64,000 nt of DNA from positions 82,633 to 146,632 of the forward strand of contig CAJUPT010000001.1 in assembly GCA_910588405.1 (NCBI GenBank). The letters are read 5' to 3'. Positions 8,349 to 17,281 of this stretch are shown here, in pieces. The notes under the pieces were generated by a model. The model was not told the origin of the DNA. It saw only the letters and a program-made list of their open reading frames with translations, and ran no database searches. How positions within the stretch are numbered: position 1 is the first letter of the stretch; each line of letters starts with the position of its first letter. The position numbers and the translations under genes were made by a program. This DNA comes from an uncultured Lachnospiraceae bacterium. Lineage in GTDB: Bacteria; Bacillota; Clostridia; Lachnospirales; Lachnospiraceae.

Positions 8349-8364
8349 TGTTGGAAATACAACA
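8349..8364. promoter_or_regulatory. Palindromic operator candidate for the Crp/Fnr regulator
   Basis: TGTTG-GAAATA-CAACA is a perfect 5-6-5 palindrome, the geometry of Crp/Fnr operators. It lies 12 nt upstream of the regulator start and just downstream of its predicted transcription start, where bound protein would repress. Binding is inferred. Confidence 0.5.
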
Positions 8365-8378
8365 GACTTGTTCGATTT

Positions 8379-8407
8379 ATTATATTATAATGGGTCCATG
8401 AAGTCAA
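8379..8407 (-). promoter_or_regulatory. Sigma-A promoter for the Crp/Fnr regulator
   Basis: On the minus strand, TTGACT (8407-8402) and TATAAT (8384-8379) are separated by 17 bp, a near-consensus promoter. Transcription should start near 8372 and read into the regulator gene. Confidence 0.65.
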
Positions 8408-8525
8408 GGCGGCAACCACGCTTCCCAAATCAATAACGGAACTCCAAAAACAACGAAAGGACATGCATGAAATATAATAAGCTGCCCAAAACATTCGCAA
8501 ACCGTTTTCCAAAGGGGGAATCATT

Positions 8526-9302
8526 ATGATCAGAAAAATCATCCGGATAGACGAATCGAAATGCAACGGCTGCGGCGCCTGCGCCGAAGCCTGCCACGAA
8601 GGGGCCATCGGCATGGTAAACGGAAAAGCAAAGCTGCTCCGCGACGACTACTGCGACGGGTTAGGCGATTGTCTGCCGGCCTGTCCCACAGATGCCATCT
8701 CTTTTGTAGAGCGGGAAGCCGCTGCCTACGATGAGGCTGCAGTGCTGGCAGCGAAAAAAATAAAAAACAATGCCATGACGGCCGCAACAACAGAAAAGCC
8801 GAAAAACAATACCGCAACAGCTGCAGCAACGGAAACTACAGGCTGCCCCGGCAGCAGAGCAGAACTGCTCCGGCCTAATGGGGAAAGCGAACATACCTCT
8901 TACACCGGCCATGCTTCCGAAACAGCTGCTCCGGCGGCGGCCAGCCAGCTCACCCAATGGCCGGCCCAGATCAAGCTGATGCCTGTCACCGCCCCCTACT
9001 ACAACGGCGCCAACCTGCTGATCGCCGCAGACTGCACGGCCTATGCCTACGGAAATTTCCACAACGAATTTATGAAAAACCGTATCACCGTCATCGGATG
9101 CCCGAAACTTGACAGCGTGGACTATACGGAAAAGCTGACCGCTATCCTGCAGGCAAACGATATCAAAAGCGTCACCCTTGCCCGCATGGAAGTTCCCTGC
9201 TGCGGCGGGCTGGAGCGGGCCGCGCAGGCAGCTGTCCAGACCAGCGGAAAAGACATCCCTTTCCGGACAGTTGTGATTTCGACAGACGGACGGGTGATTT
9301 AA
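8526..9302 (+). CDS. Two-cluster ferredoxin-type protein upstream of hcp
   Basis: 258 residues. Residues ~10-60 hold two cluster motifs, CNGCGACAEACHEG and CDGLGDCLPACPT, for two [4Fe-4S] centres. Residues ~70-145 are a long Ala/Thr-rich linker. The C-terminal ~110 residues have scattered cysteines (AADCTAY, VIGCPKLD, VPCCGG) that could bind a third metal site. AAAGGGGGAATC precedes ATG 8526. It lies 205 nt upstream of hcp on the same strand, matching ferredoxin-hcp pairs (FrdX-Hcp) in anaerobes, so it is probably an electron donor for Hcp. TATAAT at 8473-8478 lacks a good -35, as expected if an activator is needed; that is inference. Confidence 0.85.
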   Translation: MIRKIIRIDESKCNGCGACAEACHEGAIGMVNGKAKLLRDDYCDGLGDCLPACPTDAISFVEREAAAYDEAAVLAAKKIKNNAMTAATTEKPKNNTATAAATETTGCPGSRAELLRPNGESEHTSYTGHASETAAPAAASQLTQWPAQIKLMPVTAPYYNGANLLIAADCTAYAYGNFHNEFMKNRITVIGCPKLDSVDYTEKLTAILQANDIKSVTLARMEVPCCGGLERAAQAAVQTSGKDIPFRTVVISTDGRVI

Positions 9303-9507
9303 TCCAGTATTTTTCATTCCGATTACGGAACGTAAAATAAAATTTCAAACTATATCCGTCAATCCCAAGGCGGATGCAACATTTCATTTGCATTTGCGCT
9401 TACAGTGTCCAAACAATTTACTGGCATTAAAAGACCCTGAAGTCTCTCCGCCAGTTTACGGCACCGAAAATGCAGATGCAGCAATTAAAGTAGGAGGATT
9501 TGTATCA

Positions 9508-11082
9508 ATGTCAAAGGAAATGTTTTGCTTCCAGTGTGAGCAGACCGCCGGATGCACCGGCTGCACCGGCAAGGCGGGCGTATGCGGAAAAAGTGCAGGC
9601 ACGGCAAAATTGCAGGATCAGCTGACCGGTGAACTGATCGGCCTGGCCAGAGCCGCAAAAGGAGCCGCTCCCACCGCCAACACCCACCGTATCATGATGG
9701 CCGGCATGTTCGCCACCGTCACCAACGTAAACTTTAACGATGTAACCATCAAAGAGCAGATCGATCTGGTAAAAGCGGCCAGAGAAGCTCTGGTGGCCCA
9801 GGGCGGCGATGCCACCGGCGCATACGATATGGAACAGCTGTGGAATGCCGACGAGGACATCCGCTCCCTGAAATCCCTGATTCTGTTCGGCCTGCGGGGC
9901 ATGGCCGCCTATGCCTATCACGCCATGATTCTGGGCTACGCCGACGACAAAGTCAACGCATTCTTATATGAAGGTTTAGCCGCCGTAGGCGAGGACTGGG
10001 GCATGGACCAGCTGCTTCCCGTTGTCTTAAAGGCAGGCGAAGTAAACCTGAAATGCATGGCTCTTCTGGATCAGGCCAACACCGAAACCTACGGCCATCC
10101 CACTCCCACCACCGTACCGCTCAAAGTGGAAAAAGGGCCCTTTATCGTGATCACCGGCCATGACCTGAAAGACCTGGAGCTGCTTTTAGAACAGACCAAG
10201 GACAAAGGCATCAACATCTACACCAACGGCGAGATGCTGCCCGCCCATGCTTACCCTAAGTTCAAGGAATATCCCCATCTGAAGGGCAACTTCGGAACCG
10301 CATGGTTCAGACAGCAGAAAGAACTGGCCGACATCCCCGCGCCCATCGTCTACACCACCAACTGCCTGATGCCCTTAAAGGACAGCTATGCGGACCGGGT
10401 ATTTACGATGGAAGCCGTTTCATGGCCGGGTGCGGCCCATATCGGCGAGAATAAAGACTTTACTCCTGTGATCAGTAAGGCTCTGGAACTGGGCGGATAC
10501 AAAGAAGACCAGGAATTTACCGGCATCAACGGCGGCGCAACCGTCACCACCGGCTTTGGCCGGAATGCGGTTATGTCCGTGGCTGACACCGTAATCTCCG
10601 CCGTAAAGGAAGGGGCTTTAAAGCACATTTTCCTCGTAGCAGGCTGCGACGGCGCGCGCCAGAGCCGCAGCTACTACACCGACTTTGTAAAACAGACCCC
10701 TGCCAACACCACTGTCCTGACCCTGGCCTGCGGCAAATACCGCTTCAACGACCTTGACCTGGGCACCATCGGCGGCCTGCCCCGGATTATGGATATGGGA
10801 CAGTGCAACGACGCTTACAGTGCCATCATGGTAGCCGTAGCCCTAGCCAAAGCCTTTAACTGCGGCGTCAACGACCTGCCGCTGACCCTGGTGCTCTCCT
10901 GGTATGAACAGAAAGCCGTCGGCATCCTGCTGACCCTGCTGCATCTGGGCATTAAAAATATTTACCTGGGGCCTACGCTTCCGGCCTTCGTATCGCCGAA
11001 TGTACTGGACTTCCTGGTAAAGAATTATGATATCCATCCGGTCAGCACGCCGGAGGAAGATCTGAAGAAGATTCTGGGATAA
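9508..11082 (+). CDS. hcp: Hydroxylamine reductase / hybrid cluster protein
   Basis: 524 residues from ATG 9508, chosen because GGAGG (9493-9497) lies 10 nt upstream and the protein then begins with the family-typical MSKEMFCFQCEQT. The N-terminal cysteine set CFQCEQTAGCTGC...GVCGK binds the first iron-sulfur cluster. Hybrid-cluster ligands are visible as TGHDLKDLE, YTTNCLMP, AGCDGARQSRSYY and TLACGKYRFN. The length suits the shorter (class III-like) Hcp. Hcp is a cytoplasmic enzyme that reduces NO or hydroxylamine and supports nitrosative stress resistance. It probably accepts electrons from the ferredoxin encoded upstream. No clear terminator directly follows. Confidence 0.95.
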   Translation: MSKEMFCFQCEQTAGCTGCTGKAGVCGKSAGTAKLQDQLTGELIGLARAAKGAAPTANTHRIMMAGMFATVTNVNFNDVTIKEQIDLVKAAREALVAQGGDATGAYDMEQLWNADEDIRSLKSLILFGLRGMAAYAYHAMILGYADDKVNAFLYEGLAAVGEDWGMDQLLPVVLKAGEVNLKCMALLDQANTETYGHPTPTTVPLKVEKGPFIVITGHDLKDLELLLEQTKDKGINIYTNGEMLPAHAYPKFKEYPHLKGNFGTAWFRQQKELADIPAPIVYTTNCLMPLKDSYADRVFTMEAVSWPGAAHIGENKDFTPVISKALELGGYKEDQEFTGINGGATVTTGFGRNAVMSVADTVISAVKEGALKHIFLVAGCDGARQSRSYYTDFVKQTPANTTVLTLACGKYRFNDLDLGTIGGLPRIMDMGQCNDAYSAIMVAVALAKAFNCGVNDLPLTLVLSWYEQKAVGILLTLLHLGIKNIYLGPTLPAFVSPNVLDFLVKNYDIHPVSTPEEDLKKILG

Positions 11083-11400
11083 AGCGTACCGTATCCGACA
11101 AGCAGTTTGTTATTCACGTTTTACTGAAACAGATACAGTACATTTGCTGAAAGCTCATTGCAAAAATCTGTTTCTATTATAAAGTATCCAAACGAATCCG
11201 CCCATAACAATTTTCTTGAATTTATAACACAAGCCAGAAACAGTCGGCATTCAGGATATTGCGCAAAACATGGCCGTTCGTGCTGAGCAAACACCCAGCC
11301 AAACGGCCATGTTTCATATTATAAATCCGCCCAAAAACGCGAAATCGCCGCCATTTATAGTTTTATCCGATCCGCTATCATAAAAAACAAAAAGACACAA
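11083..11400. other. 318-nt gap with long-stem hairpin
   Basis: No gene seen. AAACATGGCCGTT (11266-11278) pairs with AACGGCCATGTTT (11302-11314), a 13-bp perfect stem with a 23-nt loop. It probably ends transcription of hcp and of the convergent glycan island; TTTT follows the stem on the minus strand. A second, weaker inverted repeat is GAAACAGAT (11126-11134) with ATCTGTTTC (11166-11174). Confidence 0.45.
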
Positions 11401-14376
11401 TTACTTCCGCTGCTCCTCCGTCCGCAAAATCCACTCCGTCTTCTGGACATAAACCTTGTAATCATTGATTCCCATCTGTTCCAGCTGCCTGATAATTTCC
11501 CGATAATAAAAGCTGCATATAATTAGCCTGCGCTTTGACGGCGGTATCTCCAAAATCGTTTCCGGCCGGCAGATCTCAATTCCTTGCCGGAAGCGCCCCC
11601 ATTTATTTTCGTCATTGTCCACCAAGAAGGCCGGGCGATACCTGCCGCCATATTTTTTCATATAGTCCTCAAACATCATCCCGGCCCCAAACAGAATGAT
11701 TTTCTTCCCTTTCACATCCGCAAAGGTATCGCACAGAAGCTTCGTATAAACCTCATACGGATTTTCCGGGTCAAAAATCCCTCTGTGCTTCGGCTTCCGC
11801 TCCTCCTTCGGCGGGTACTTCAAATAATCCTTCCCCATAGACATAAACATATAATTTTCATAGCCAACTGGCGCCGGAAGACGGCGGTGTTCAAATTCCA
11901 GCTTCACTGTGTCCTTAAAATCAGCCGCCGACAGCCGCCGGTGCTTATAGTAGCCGCTAAATATGGCCACATCCTCAGAAGCCTCGTCAGTATACAGCCG
12001 CATCGCCCTATCCAGCCTTCTGCACAGCTCCCTGTGGCTATAAAACCGGGACAATCCCTTATAAAACCGCCATAACAGCCACTTCATATCACCATAAGCC
12101 GTGTAATCCCGTCCATATATTTTCGCCAGCAGCAAACGATGAATATGCCGGATCTGTTTCTCCTTTTTCTCGAATTTTCGCTCATCCATCGTGCATATAT
12201 CAAGCGGAAGAATATCAATCCAGATTCCCAGATTCCCCTTGTGTCCCAGCTCTCTGGCTTCAATAGCCGTCGTCTGGGCATTCCGCACCCGGGCAAATCC
12301 ACCCCAGAAAATCTCCGTTTCCGTCTCCGGCGTATGCAAAGAAAGAGGCTCCTTTAATTCCTCAGCCGCGGCCTGCAAAAACCGGTCATAATCCGCTCTT
12401 GGCATGGCGATATCCAAATCGTCATCCCAGGGAATAAACCCTTTATGTCGAACCGCTCCCAAAAGACTTCCATGAACAAGAAACCAGGTAATTCGATGCT
12501 TTTTGCAGATCCGCTCCACCTCATCCAGCATCGTCAGCTCCGTCCGCCAGATTTTTTTCATTTTATCCGATATTTTATAATCAGCGACCATCTCCTCCTC
12601 AGATTCCAGACGCCTGATATTCTCATCGATCCGTTTCCGGTCTACGGTAGCCCAACGGTAAAACTGCCGGTACATTTCATGATTGCGCACATCGTCCAAA
12701 AAGCGGCGTTCTTCCGCTTCATACACCGCCCAGGTATCCGCCAGCCCATATTTCTCCACCAACTTCTGTTTTGGATACATCTGCTCCGCCCCCGGTGTAA
12801 AACAATATATATAATGAATCGCCCGGAACATCACATAGCCTGCCGGGTAATTCTCCCGCGCAAACTCCTGGTCAAAATATTGGAATGCTCCCGTAGCCGG
12901 CTCATAAAAACAATTCAGGGGAATCAGCTCCATATAGGCTTTTTTCAGGATCGGGCCAAAGTCCAGCGCGGACAGCCTGGCTTTTTCCTCTTCGTCCTGC
13001 GCCGCTTGGATGCAGATCGAAAGCAGCCCATTTTCTCCGGCTGCGGCCTGTTCCGACGACTGAAGGATAAATGTATAAATCTGTTCCAGCAAACGCAGGA
13101 ATTCCTCCGTATCCTTCCCCATTACTTCCTTCAAATAATTGGAAAGTGTCGGCCAGGAAACATAGGGAAGCGCAAGACTCCCATCCGGCAGCAGCCTGTG
13201 CCTGACCACCGGAATCCCATGAAGCCTCAGATCCTCCATATGGTCAAGCAGCGCTTTCGCGCCCGCTTTTCCATCCTCATATAGGGGGCGCTTTATCACT
13301 GTCCCGTCATCGTATATTGTCGTAGCATAGCTCCCCTTTCGACCTCTGTCTGTGGAGACTGCCGCATAAATAACCCGACCTGGCTGTAACCGCCTCCCAG
13401 TTGTCTGGGCAACCTTCATCTCCTTGAAATCCACATTCGTTTCCATAGGTTTTAGACAGCATTCATCTTCCGTTCCGCTTTCACAAGATCCCCTGCCGCA
13501 CTCCACCAGAAATGAATTTGAAAAAAATGGAAACACCCCATTTTCAATTATATCCTGATACAGCTCTTGCTCCGACGCCAACAGAGAATTATGCTGCAAA
13601 TAATAGGGAATCAGCCTCTCCCTCAGATTCGCCCCCGGAAGATACCGATCCGAATAGATTAACTGGGGCAGCTTATAATCCGGAAGCGGGTAATAAAACT
13701 GATTCTGATGAAAGCCAGCCACTTCCACGATATCCTTTAATTCCTCCCGGCTGAAGGAATAGCCGTGAATCCCCCGGGGATACTGTCGAATCCCTTCAAA
13801 AACCTGGCCTCCATGAGACTCTTTATCACCGCAGAAATAGCGAAGCCCCATCCGATTATCCGCTGCCAACAGCAAAATACCATCTTCCTTTAAAAACGTA
13901 GCTGCCTTTTGCAGATATTGTGCATATTTTTTCCTGTCACGCGTACCGCCGCCGGCCCGCTCCAAAATTCCAGTCAAAATAATATAATCAAATTTATCTT
14001 CAAAAGAAAGCTCACTCCACTCCCCAGTGTAAACCTCCAGATTCTCCTTCTCCGCCCAGCGCTTCACAATTGCCTCAGCCCGGTGAGGAGAGCGCTCCGT
14101 AGCAACCACCCTTTCGCAACGGTCACAAAAAAGCCCCGTCAATGCTCCAAATCCGGCGCCAATTTCCAGCAGTCTGGCATGGCCGCAAAAAGGATACCAG
14201 CTAAACAAGCCTGTCCGCAGGCTCGAAAGCTGATACCATATGGAAAAACGAGGATCATCGGCAATCTCCTCATCATAATAATCCTTTCGCAGGGAATTCA
14301 AATACTCCAAAACAACCAGATCAGCCTCAGAGGGCGGCTTCACCGGGGCATCGGAAGCAGCGTGCAATATGGCCAT
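11401..14376 (-). CDS. Four-domain protein: SAM methyltransferase, kinase-like region, LicD phosphotransferase, Rossmann-like module
   Basis: 991 residues. Residues ~1-300 are a class I methyltransferase with motif I LLEIGAGFGALTGLF. Residues ~340-590 look like a degenerate kinase/APH domain: a conserved lysine region TVIKRPLYEDG and a metal-loop-like YFDQEFARENYPAGY. Residues ~610-860 are LicD, with WFLVHGSLLGAVRHKGFIPW and DDDLDIAMPRADY, the nucleotidyltransferase-fold signature for phosphocholine-type transfer from CDP-alcohols. The last ~100 residues carry KKIILFGAG and FLVDNDENKWG, the module shared across this island. The methyltransferase-kinase order recalls WbdD, which caps O9a polysaccharide; a chain-capping role is inference. 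AGGAGAG lies 11 nt before the start. It is the last gene of the island. Confidence 0.8.
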   Translation of the reverse strand: MAILHAASDAPVKPPSEADLVVLEYLNSLRKDYYDEEIADDPRFSIWYQLSSLRTGLFSWYPFCGHARLLEIGAGFGALTGLFCDRCERVVATERSPHRAEAIVKRWAEKENLEVYTGEWSELSFEDKFDYIILTGILERAGGGTRDRKKYAQYLQKAATFLKEDGILLLAADNRMGLRYFCGDKESHGGQVFEGIRQYPRGIHGYSFSREELKDIVEVAGFHQNQFYYPLPDYKLPQLIYSDRYLPGANLRERLIPYYLQHNSLLASEQELYQDIIENGVFPFFSNSFLVECGRGSCESGTEDECCLKPMETNVDFKEMKVAQTTGRRLQPGRVIYAAVSTDRGRKGSYATTIYDDGTVIKRPLYEDGKAGAKALLDHMEDLRLHGIPVVRHRLLPDGSLALPYVSWPTLSNYLKEVMGKDTEEFLRLLEQIYTFILQSSEQAAAGENGLLSICIQAAQDEEEKARLSALDFGPILKKAYMELIPLNCFYEPATGAFQYFDQEFARENYPAGYVMFRAIHYIYCFTPGAEQMYPKQKLVEKYGLADTWAVYEAEERRFLDDVRNHEMYRQFYRWATVDRKRIDENIRRLESEEEMVADYKISDKMKKIWRTELTMLDEVERICKKHRITWFLVHGSLLGAVRHKGFIPWDDDLDIAMPRADYDRFLQAAAEELKEPLSLHTPETETEIFWGGFARVRNAQTTAIEARELGHKGNLGIWIDILPLDICTMDERKFEKKEKQIRHIHRLLLAKIYGRDYTAYGDMKWLLWRFYKGLSRFYSHRELCRRLDRAMRLYTDEASEDVAIFSGYYKHRRLSAADFKDTVKLEFEHRRLPAPVGYENYMFMSMGKDYLKYPPKEERKPKHRGIFDPENPYEVYTKLLCDTFADVKGKKIILFGAGMMFEDYMKKYGGRYRPAFLVDNDENKWGRFRQGIEICRPETILEIPPSKRRLIICSFYYREIIRQLEQMGINDYKVYVQKTEWILRTEEQRK

Positions 14377-14484
14377 AGGTCAACACTCTCCTGTCATTAT
14401 TCTTCCATTATTATACTTACAAATCAATCAATATCGCTCAAAAGTCATTCTTCGAAATCTGATTAGACAATCTTTATTCCGACT

Positions 14485-15204
14485 CTACTTCTGGAAAATC
14501 CGGAAATCCAATACCCCCATCTCTGTCAGCTGTTTCGCAATCTCCCCGGCTGATCTACTGCAGACCACCACATAGAGCTTCTCCGCCGAAACCTGCTTCA
14601 AAACTTCTGGCGCTTCAATCCGGATTCCCTGACGGTATGTTCCCCATTTTTCGGGATTATTGTCCACAAAAAATGCAGGCTTTTCCTCGCCCCCATAACG
14701 TTCCAGATATTGGTCGGCCATAGCACCGGCGCCAAACAATACCAGAACAGGTTCCTGGTACTCTCCCATATATTTGCGAAATATAAAATCCCGCTCCAAC
14801 GTCTTTCTGATTTGCGTGGAGCTAACACTCCTTGTATACGGGAAAAATTCCAGCTTCGCCCCCGCCCCATTCAGCCGCTTCTCCAGCTGCGGCCAGGCGC
14901 CCTCATGGTCCGACCCTGCAAAATGGCAGTCATAACGCAGCACTTCCCATGCCCGCCATTTATCCTGCAGATCCATCGTCACGCCGATCACCCTGTCCAC
15001 ATACCGGCACTGTGCCACCATCTCCAACCGCTCCTCAAAAGGAATGACCGGCGGACGCAGCTTATAGCTGGTGTATACCTCGTCGGTCACTACACCCGCA
15101 ATCAGATATTCACAACGGGATTTCGCATTGCGAAGCAGATTCAGATGTCCCATATGAAACATATCAAAGGCCCCGGGACAGTAGCCTGTTTTATATTTGT
15201 CCAT
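14485..15204 (-). CDS. Cytidylyltransferase (TagD-like) with C-terminal Rossmann-like module
   Basis: 239 residues from ATG 15204, which has AAAGGAG 10 nt upstream; a TTG two codons earlier is also open. The N-terminal ~135 residues are a nucleotidyltransferase of the glycerol-3-phosphate or choline-phosphate cytidylyltransferase type: GAFDMFHMGHLNLLRNA supplies the HxGH motif and RSVSSTQIRK the C-terminal signature. It should activate a phospho-alcohol as its CDP derivative. Residues ~150-239 carry the island module (LVLFGAGAMADQYL, then FFVDNNPEKWG), very similar to the end of the LicD fusion downstream. The shared module suggests that the two act together, one making the CDP-alcohol and the other transferring it. 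Confidence 0.85.
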   Translation of the reverse strand: MDKYKTGYCPGAFDMFHMGHLNLLRNAKSRCEYLIAGVVTDEVYTSYKLRPPVIPFEERLEMVAQCRYVDRVIGVTMDLQDKWRAWEVLRYDCHFAGSDHEGAWPQLEKRLNGAGAKLEFFPYTRSVSSTQIRKTLERDFIFRKYMGEYQEPVLVLFGAGAMADQYLERYGGEEKPAFFVDNNPEKWGTYRQGIRIEAPEVLKQVSAEKLYVVVCSRSAGEIAKQLTEMGVLDFRIFQK

Positions 15205-15300
15205 TTTCAATTTTCTCCTTTGCGGTTTTGATGTTGCGTATTCTATCAGATCCTTTGTAATAAAAAATACGTAACAAAAAATCTGATGTGCCGTATGACT

Positions 15301-15323
15301 ATTTCATACTTTACATCAGATTA
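15301..15323. repeat. Left inverted repeat flanking the Rpn-type gene
   Basis: This 23-nt sequence is the reverse complement of 16423-16445 with a single mismatch. It also takes part in a local palindrome (ATCTGATGT 15281-15289 with ACATCAGAT 15313-15321). Confidence 0.75.
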
Positions 15324-15348
15324 TTTTTTATATGACCACTATAGCCAA

Positions 15349-16299
15349 TCAGTTTTCCTGTTCAATACCAAATTCAACAAACAATTGTTTTTGAAGTTTC
15401 ATATCCGACAAAGACCTCATAAAATCATTGGTCCTGCCAGCCTCTTCCAGCAAAAGGCCTAGCTTATTCACCTTTGCTTCACCCTTCACTTTTCCTATTT
15501 CTTCAATATAGTCCCATGCCGCATCCATACTCACGCCTCCCGCCAAATCTTCATCTGAAACACTATCTATATACTCCATATATTTTTTATTATTCTTAAT
15601 CTTACTTACAGCATACCACGTTTCCTTGTGCATGGCAACAACCGACTTCATTTTTTCTCTGTCAAAACGATCCTTCAGCAACAGCAAAAACGCTTTCAAA
15701 TCCCCCTCAAACCGATCGATCTCCTCATCCTTCAAATGTCTCACATCGATCAGATTCATCCGGTAATTCGGCGCCACATATTTCATCCACGCTTTCATCC
15801 CATCAGGAATATCCAGCATATCATATACACTCATCGGCCCGTCCCATGGTTCTTTTCCAACATAAAATACCAGTGTCACCACAGGCACTATTTTTGTCCC
15901 CTTCGGCACTCCGTCGGCATACTTTCTCAATTCTTTCTTTTCTTTCGCTCTCTCTGAAATTTTCCTGCACTGGTAGGAATAGGAAAATGCATCCAATTCC
16001 ATACAGCGCACAGGCATATAATAATGCACTCCCGTCTGGCCTTCCACGCCCATAATCACCTGAAACGCCGCTTTCCCATCAAAAATCTTACTGATTTTCT
16101 CTACGTCTCTCAAGCGTTCCAGCCCTCTAAGCCTTCCATCATCTCCTGATTGAACAACCTCCTGCGCCGCCGTATCCAGTTCTTCCAGTTTATCCGGATC
16201 TATCCTGACCATCCCGTTATAAACACCCTGACTGAACAGCTGCGCAAACACAGAATTTATTTTGATAAAATTTTTCACACTGATATCGATATCACCCAT
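15349..16299 (-). CDS. Rpn/PD-(D/E)XK nuclease family transposase-like protein
   Basis: 316 residues from ATG 16299, chosen because GGAGAGGA lies 9 nt upstream; the ATG seven codons earlier has no better site. The N-terminal half has the family layout of Rpn/transposase_31-like proteins: VKNFIKINSVFAQLF, IFDGKAAFQVIMGVEGQTGV (the Asp/Glu and Gln/Lys-type nuclease core), then VVTLVFYVGKEPWDGP and MNLIDVRHL. Rpn proteins are PD-(D/E)XK endonucleases linked to recombination, and recent work on relatives suggests phage defence. It interrupts the glycan island and is flanked by near-perfect inverted repeats, so it looks like a mobile cassette. Members of this family are common and often multicopy in Lachnospiraceae. 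Confidence 0.8.
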   Translation of the reverse strand: MGDIDISVKNFIKINSVFAQLFSQGVYNGMVRIDPDKLEELDTAAQEVVQSGDDGRLRGLERLRDVEKISKIFDGKAAFQVIMGVEGQTGVHYYMPVRCMELDAFSYSYQCRKISERAKEKKELRKYADGVPKGTKIVPVVTLVFYVGKEPWDGPMSVYDMLDIPDGMKAWMKYVAPNYRMNLIDVRHLKDEEIDRFEGDLKAFLLLLKDRFDREKMKSVVAMHKETWYAVSKIKNNKKYMEYIDSVSDEDLAGGVSMDAAWDYIEEIGKVKGEAKVNKLGLLLEEAGRTNDFMRSLSDMKLQKQLFVEFGIEQEN

Positions 16300-16422
16300 A
16301 TGACATAATCCTCTCCTCATTTCTCCGCGCTTATTGGAAAACTATACCATATGCTTGATAGCGCTGTACAGTGAATTACCGTGCCAGTTAACGTCAAAAG
16401 CGTGCCAATTAGTGCCATACGG

Positions 16423-16445
16423 TAATCTAATGTAAAGTATGAAAT
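16423..16445. repeat. Right inverted repeat flanking the Rpn-type gene
   Basis: Matches the reverse complement of 15301-15323 at 22 of 23 positions. Just outside are three GTGCCA-containing direct repeats at 16381, 16402 and 16413, in the otherwise gene-free 16321-16540 stretch. Confidence 0.75.
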
Positions 16446-16540
16446 TGTCAACGTGCAAATTACATCAAATCTGTATATAATAATTCTCGTTCATTCCAAT
16501 ACTCCTATAACACCCAAAATCCCATTGGCTCCCAAATCAG

Positions 16541-17258
16541 TTACAATGCATAGAGAATCGTTTCACACGAACTCATTTGATAATGTCTGATATACAGTTT
16601 GTAATCATTATGCAGCGATAAAATATATTCCGGCAATTCTATAATATCCTCCGGCTTATGATAAATACTGACAGCCAAACGAGGACGATTTCGCCGAATT
16701 GTTTTCACCGCTCCCTGTAATGCCTTCAATTCTGCTCCCTCGACATCTAAATTTAATAAATGTCACTTTTTCATCGCCTGCTACTTCATCGATAGAAGCC
16801 GTACTAATTCGGTTTCCTCCCGTATCACTTCCAATTCTGGACCCCTGCCCTCCGGTTTCTTCAAAAAACAGTTCTGTCGCACAGTCCCAAAGGCCTTTAT
16901 TATATATTTCAATATCCCTGATCGCCTCCCTTTGAGAAACCTCTAGACAATGCAGGTAGTTCTTTCTGTCCGGTTCAAAAGCAATGATTTTTTTATAATT
17001 TCCGGAACACCAGTTTATAAATGCTTTATCCGTACTACAGTTAAAACAACCTCCGTCAATAAATACCTCTCCGGGCTGCGGTGTCATAATATCCGGATCA
17101 AAGTACTGATTCTTTACATCCGTAGCCAGACTCAAATTTATAATCTGCTCTTGCTTAAAACCTTGTCCCAGGAGAAAGCTTACAATTTCTTCGTAGAAGC
17201 CGGAAGTCGTAATGGCAACATATACGTCGTCTGCTTTGACTGTGTCCATATTAACCAT
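16541..17258 (-). pseudogene. FkbM-type methyltransferase, N-terminally shortened and frameshifted
   Basis: The 5' part (from ATG 17258, GAGGAGGAAC upstream) encodes VFIDGGCFNCSTDKAF, IIAFEPDRKNYLHCL and VTFIKF. The frame is then lost by one extra base near 16748. The next frame reads DVEGAELKALQGAVKTI, RLAVSIYHKPED and YKLYIRHYQMSSCETILYAL. These blocks match the intact paralogue at 49084-50178 in order (VTFIKMDIEGAEYEALEGA and so on). About 150 N-terminal residues of the paralogue, including the start of its Rossmann module, are missing; only its second half remains. FkbM enzymes O-methylate sugars. It could be a sequencing error at one base, but the N-terminal loss is real. Confidence 0.8.
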
Positions 17259-17281
17259 AGTCTTAGTTCCTCCTCTCTAAC

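Noticed and set aside
9388..9507. Longer in-frame start for hcp
   Set aside because: The upstream 40 codons lack a ribosome site and family features, whereas ATG 9508 has GGAGG and gives the typical MFCFQCEQ start.
12445..13284. 279-codon plus-strand open frame antisense to the LicD fusion
   Set aside because: It mirrors a well-supported coding gene, has no recognisable domain and lacks a good start; a codon-bias shadow.
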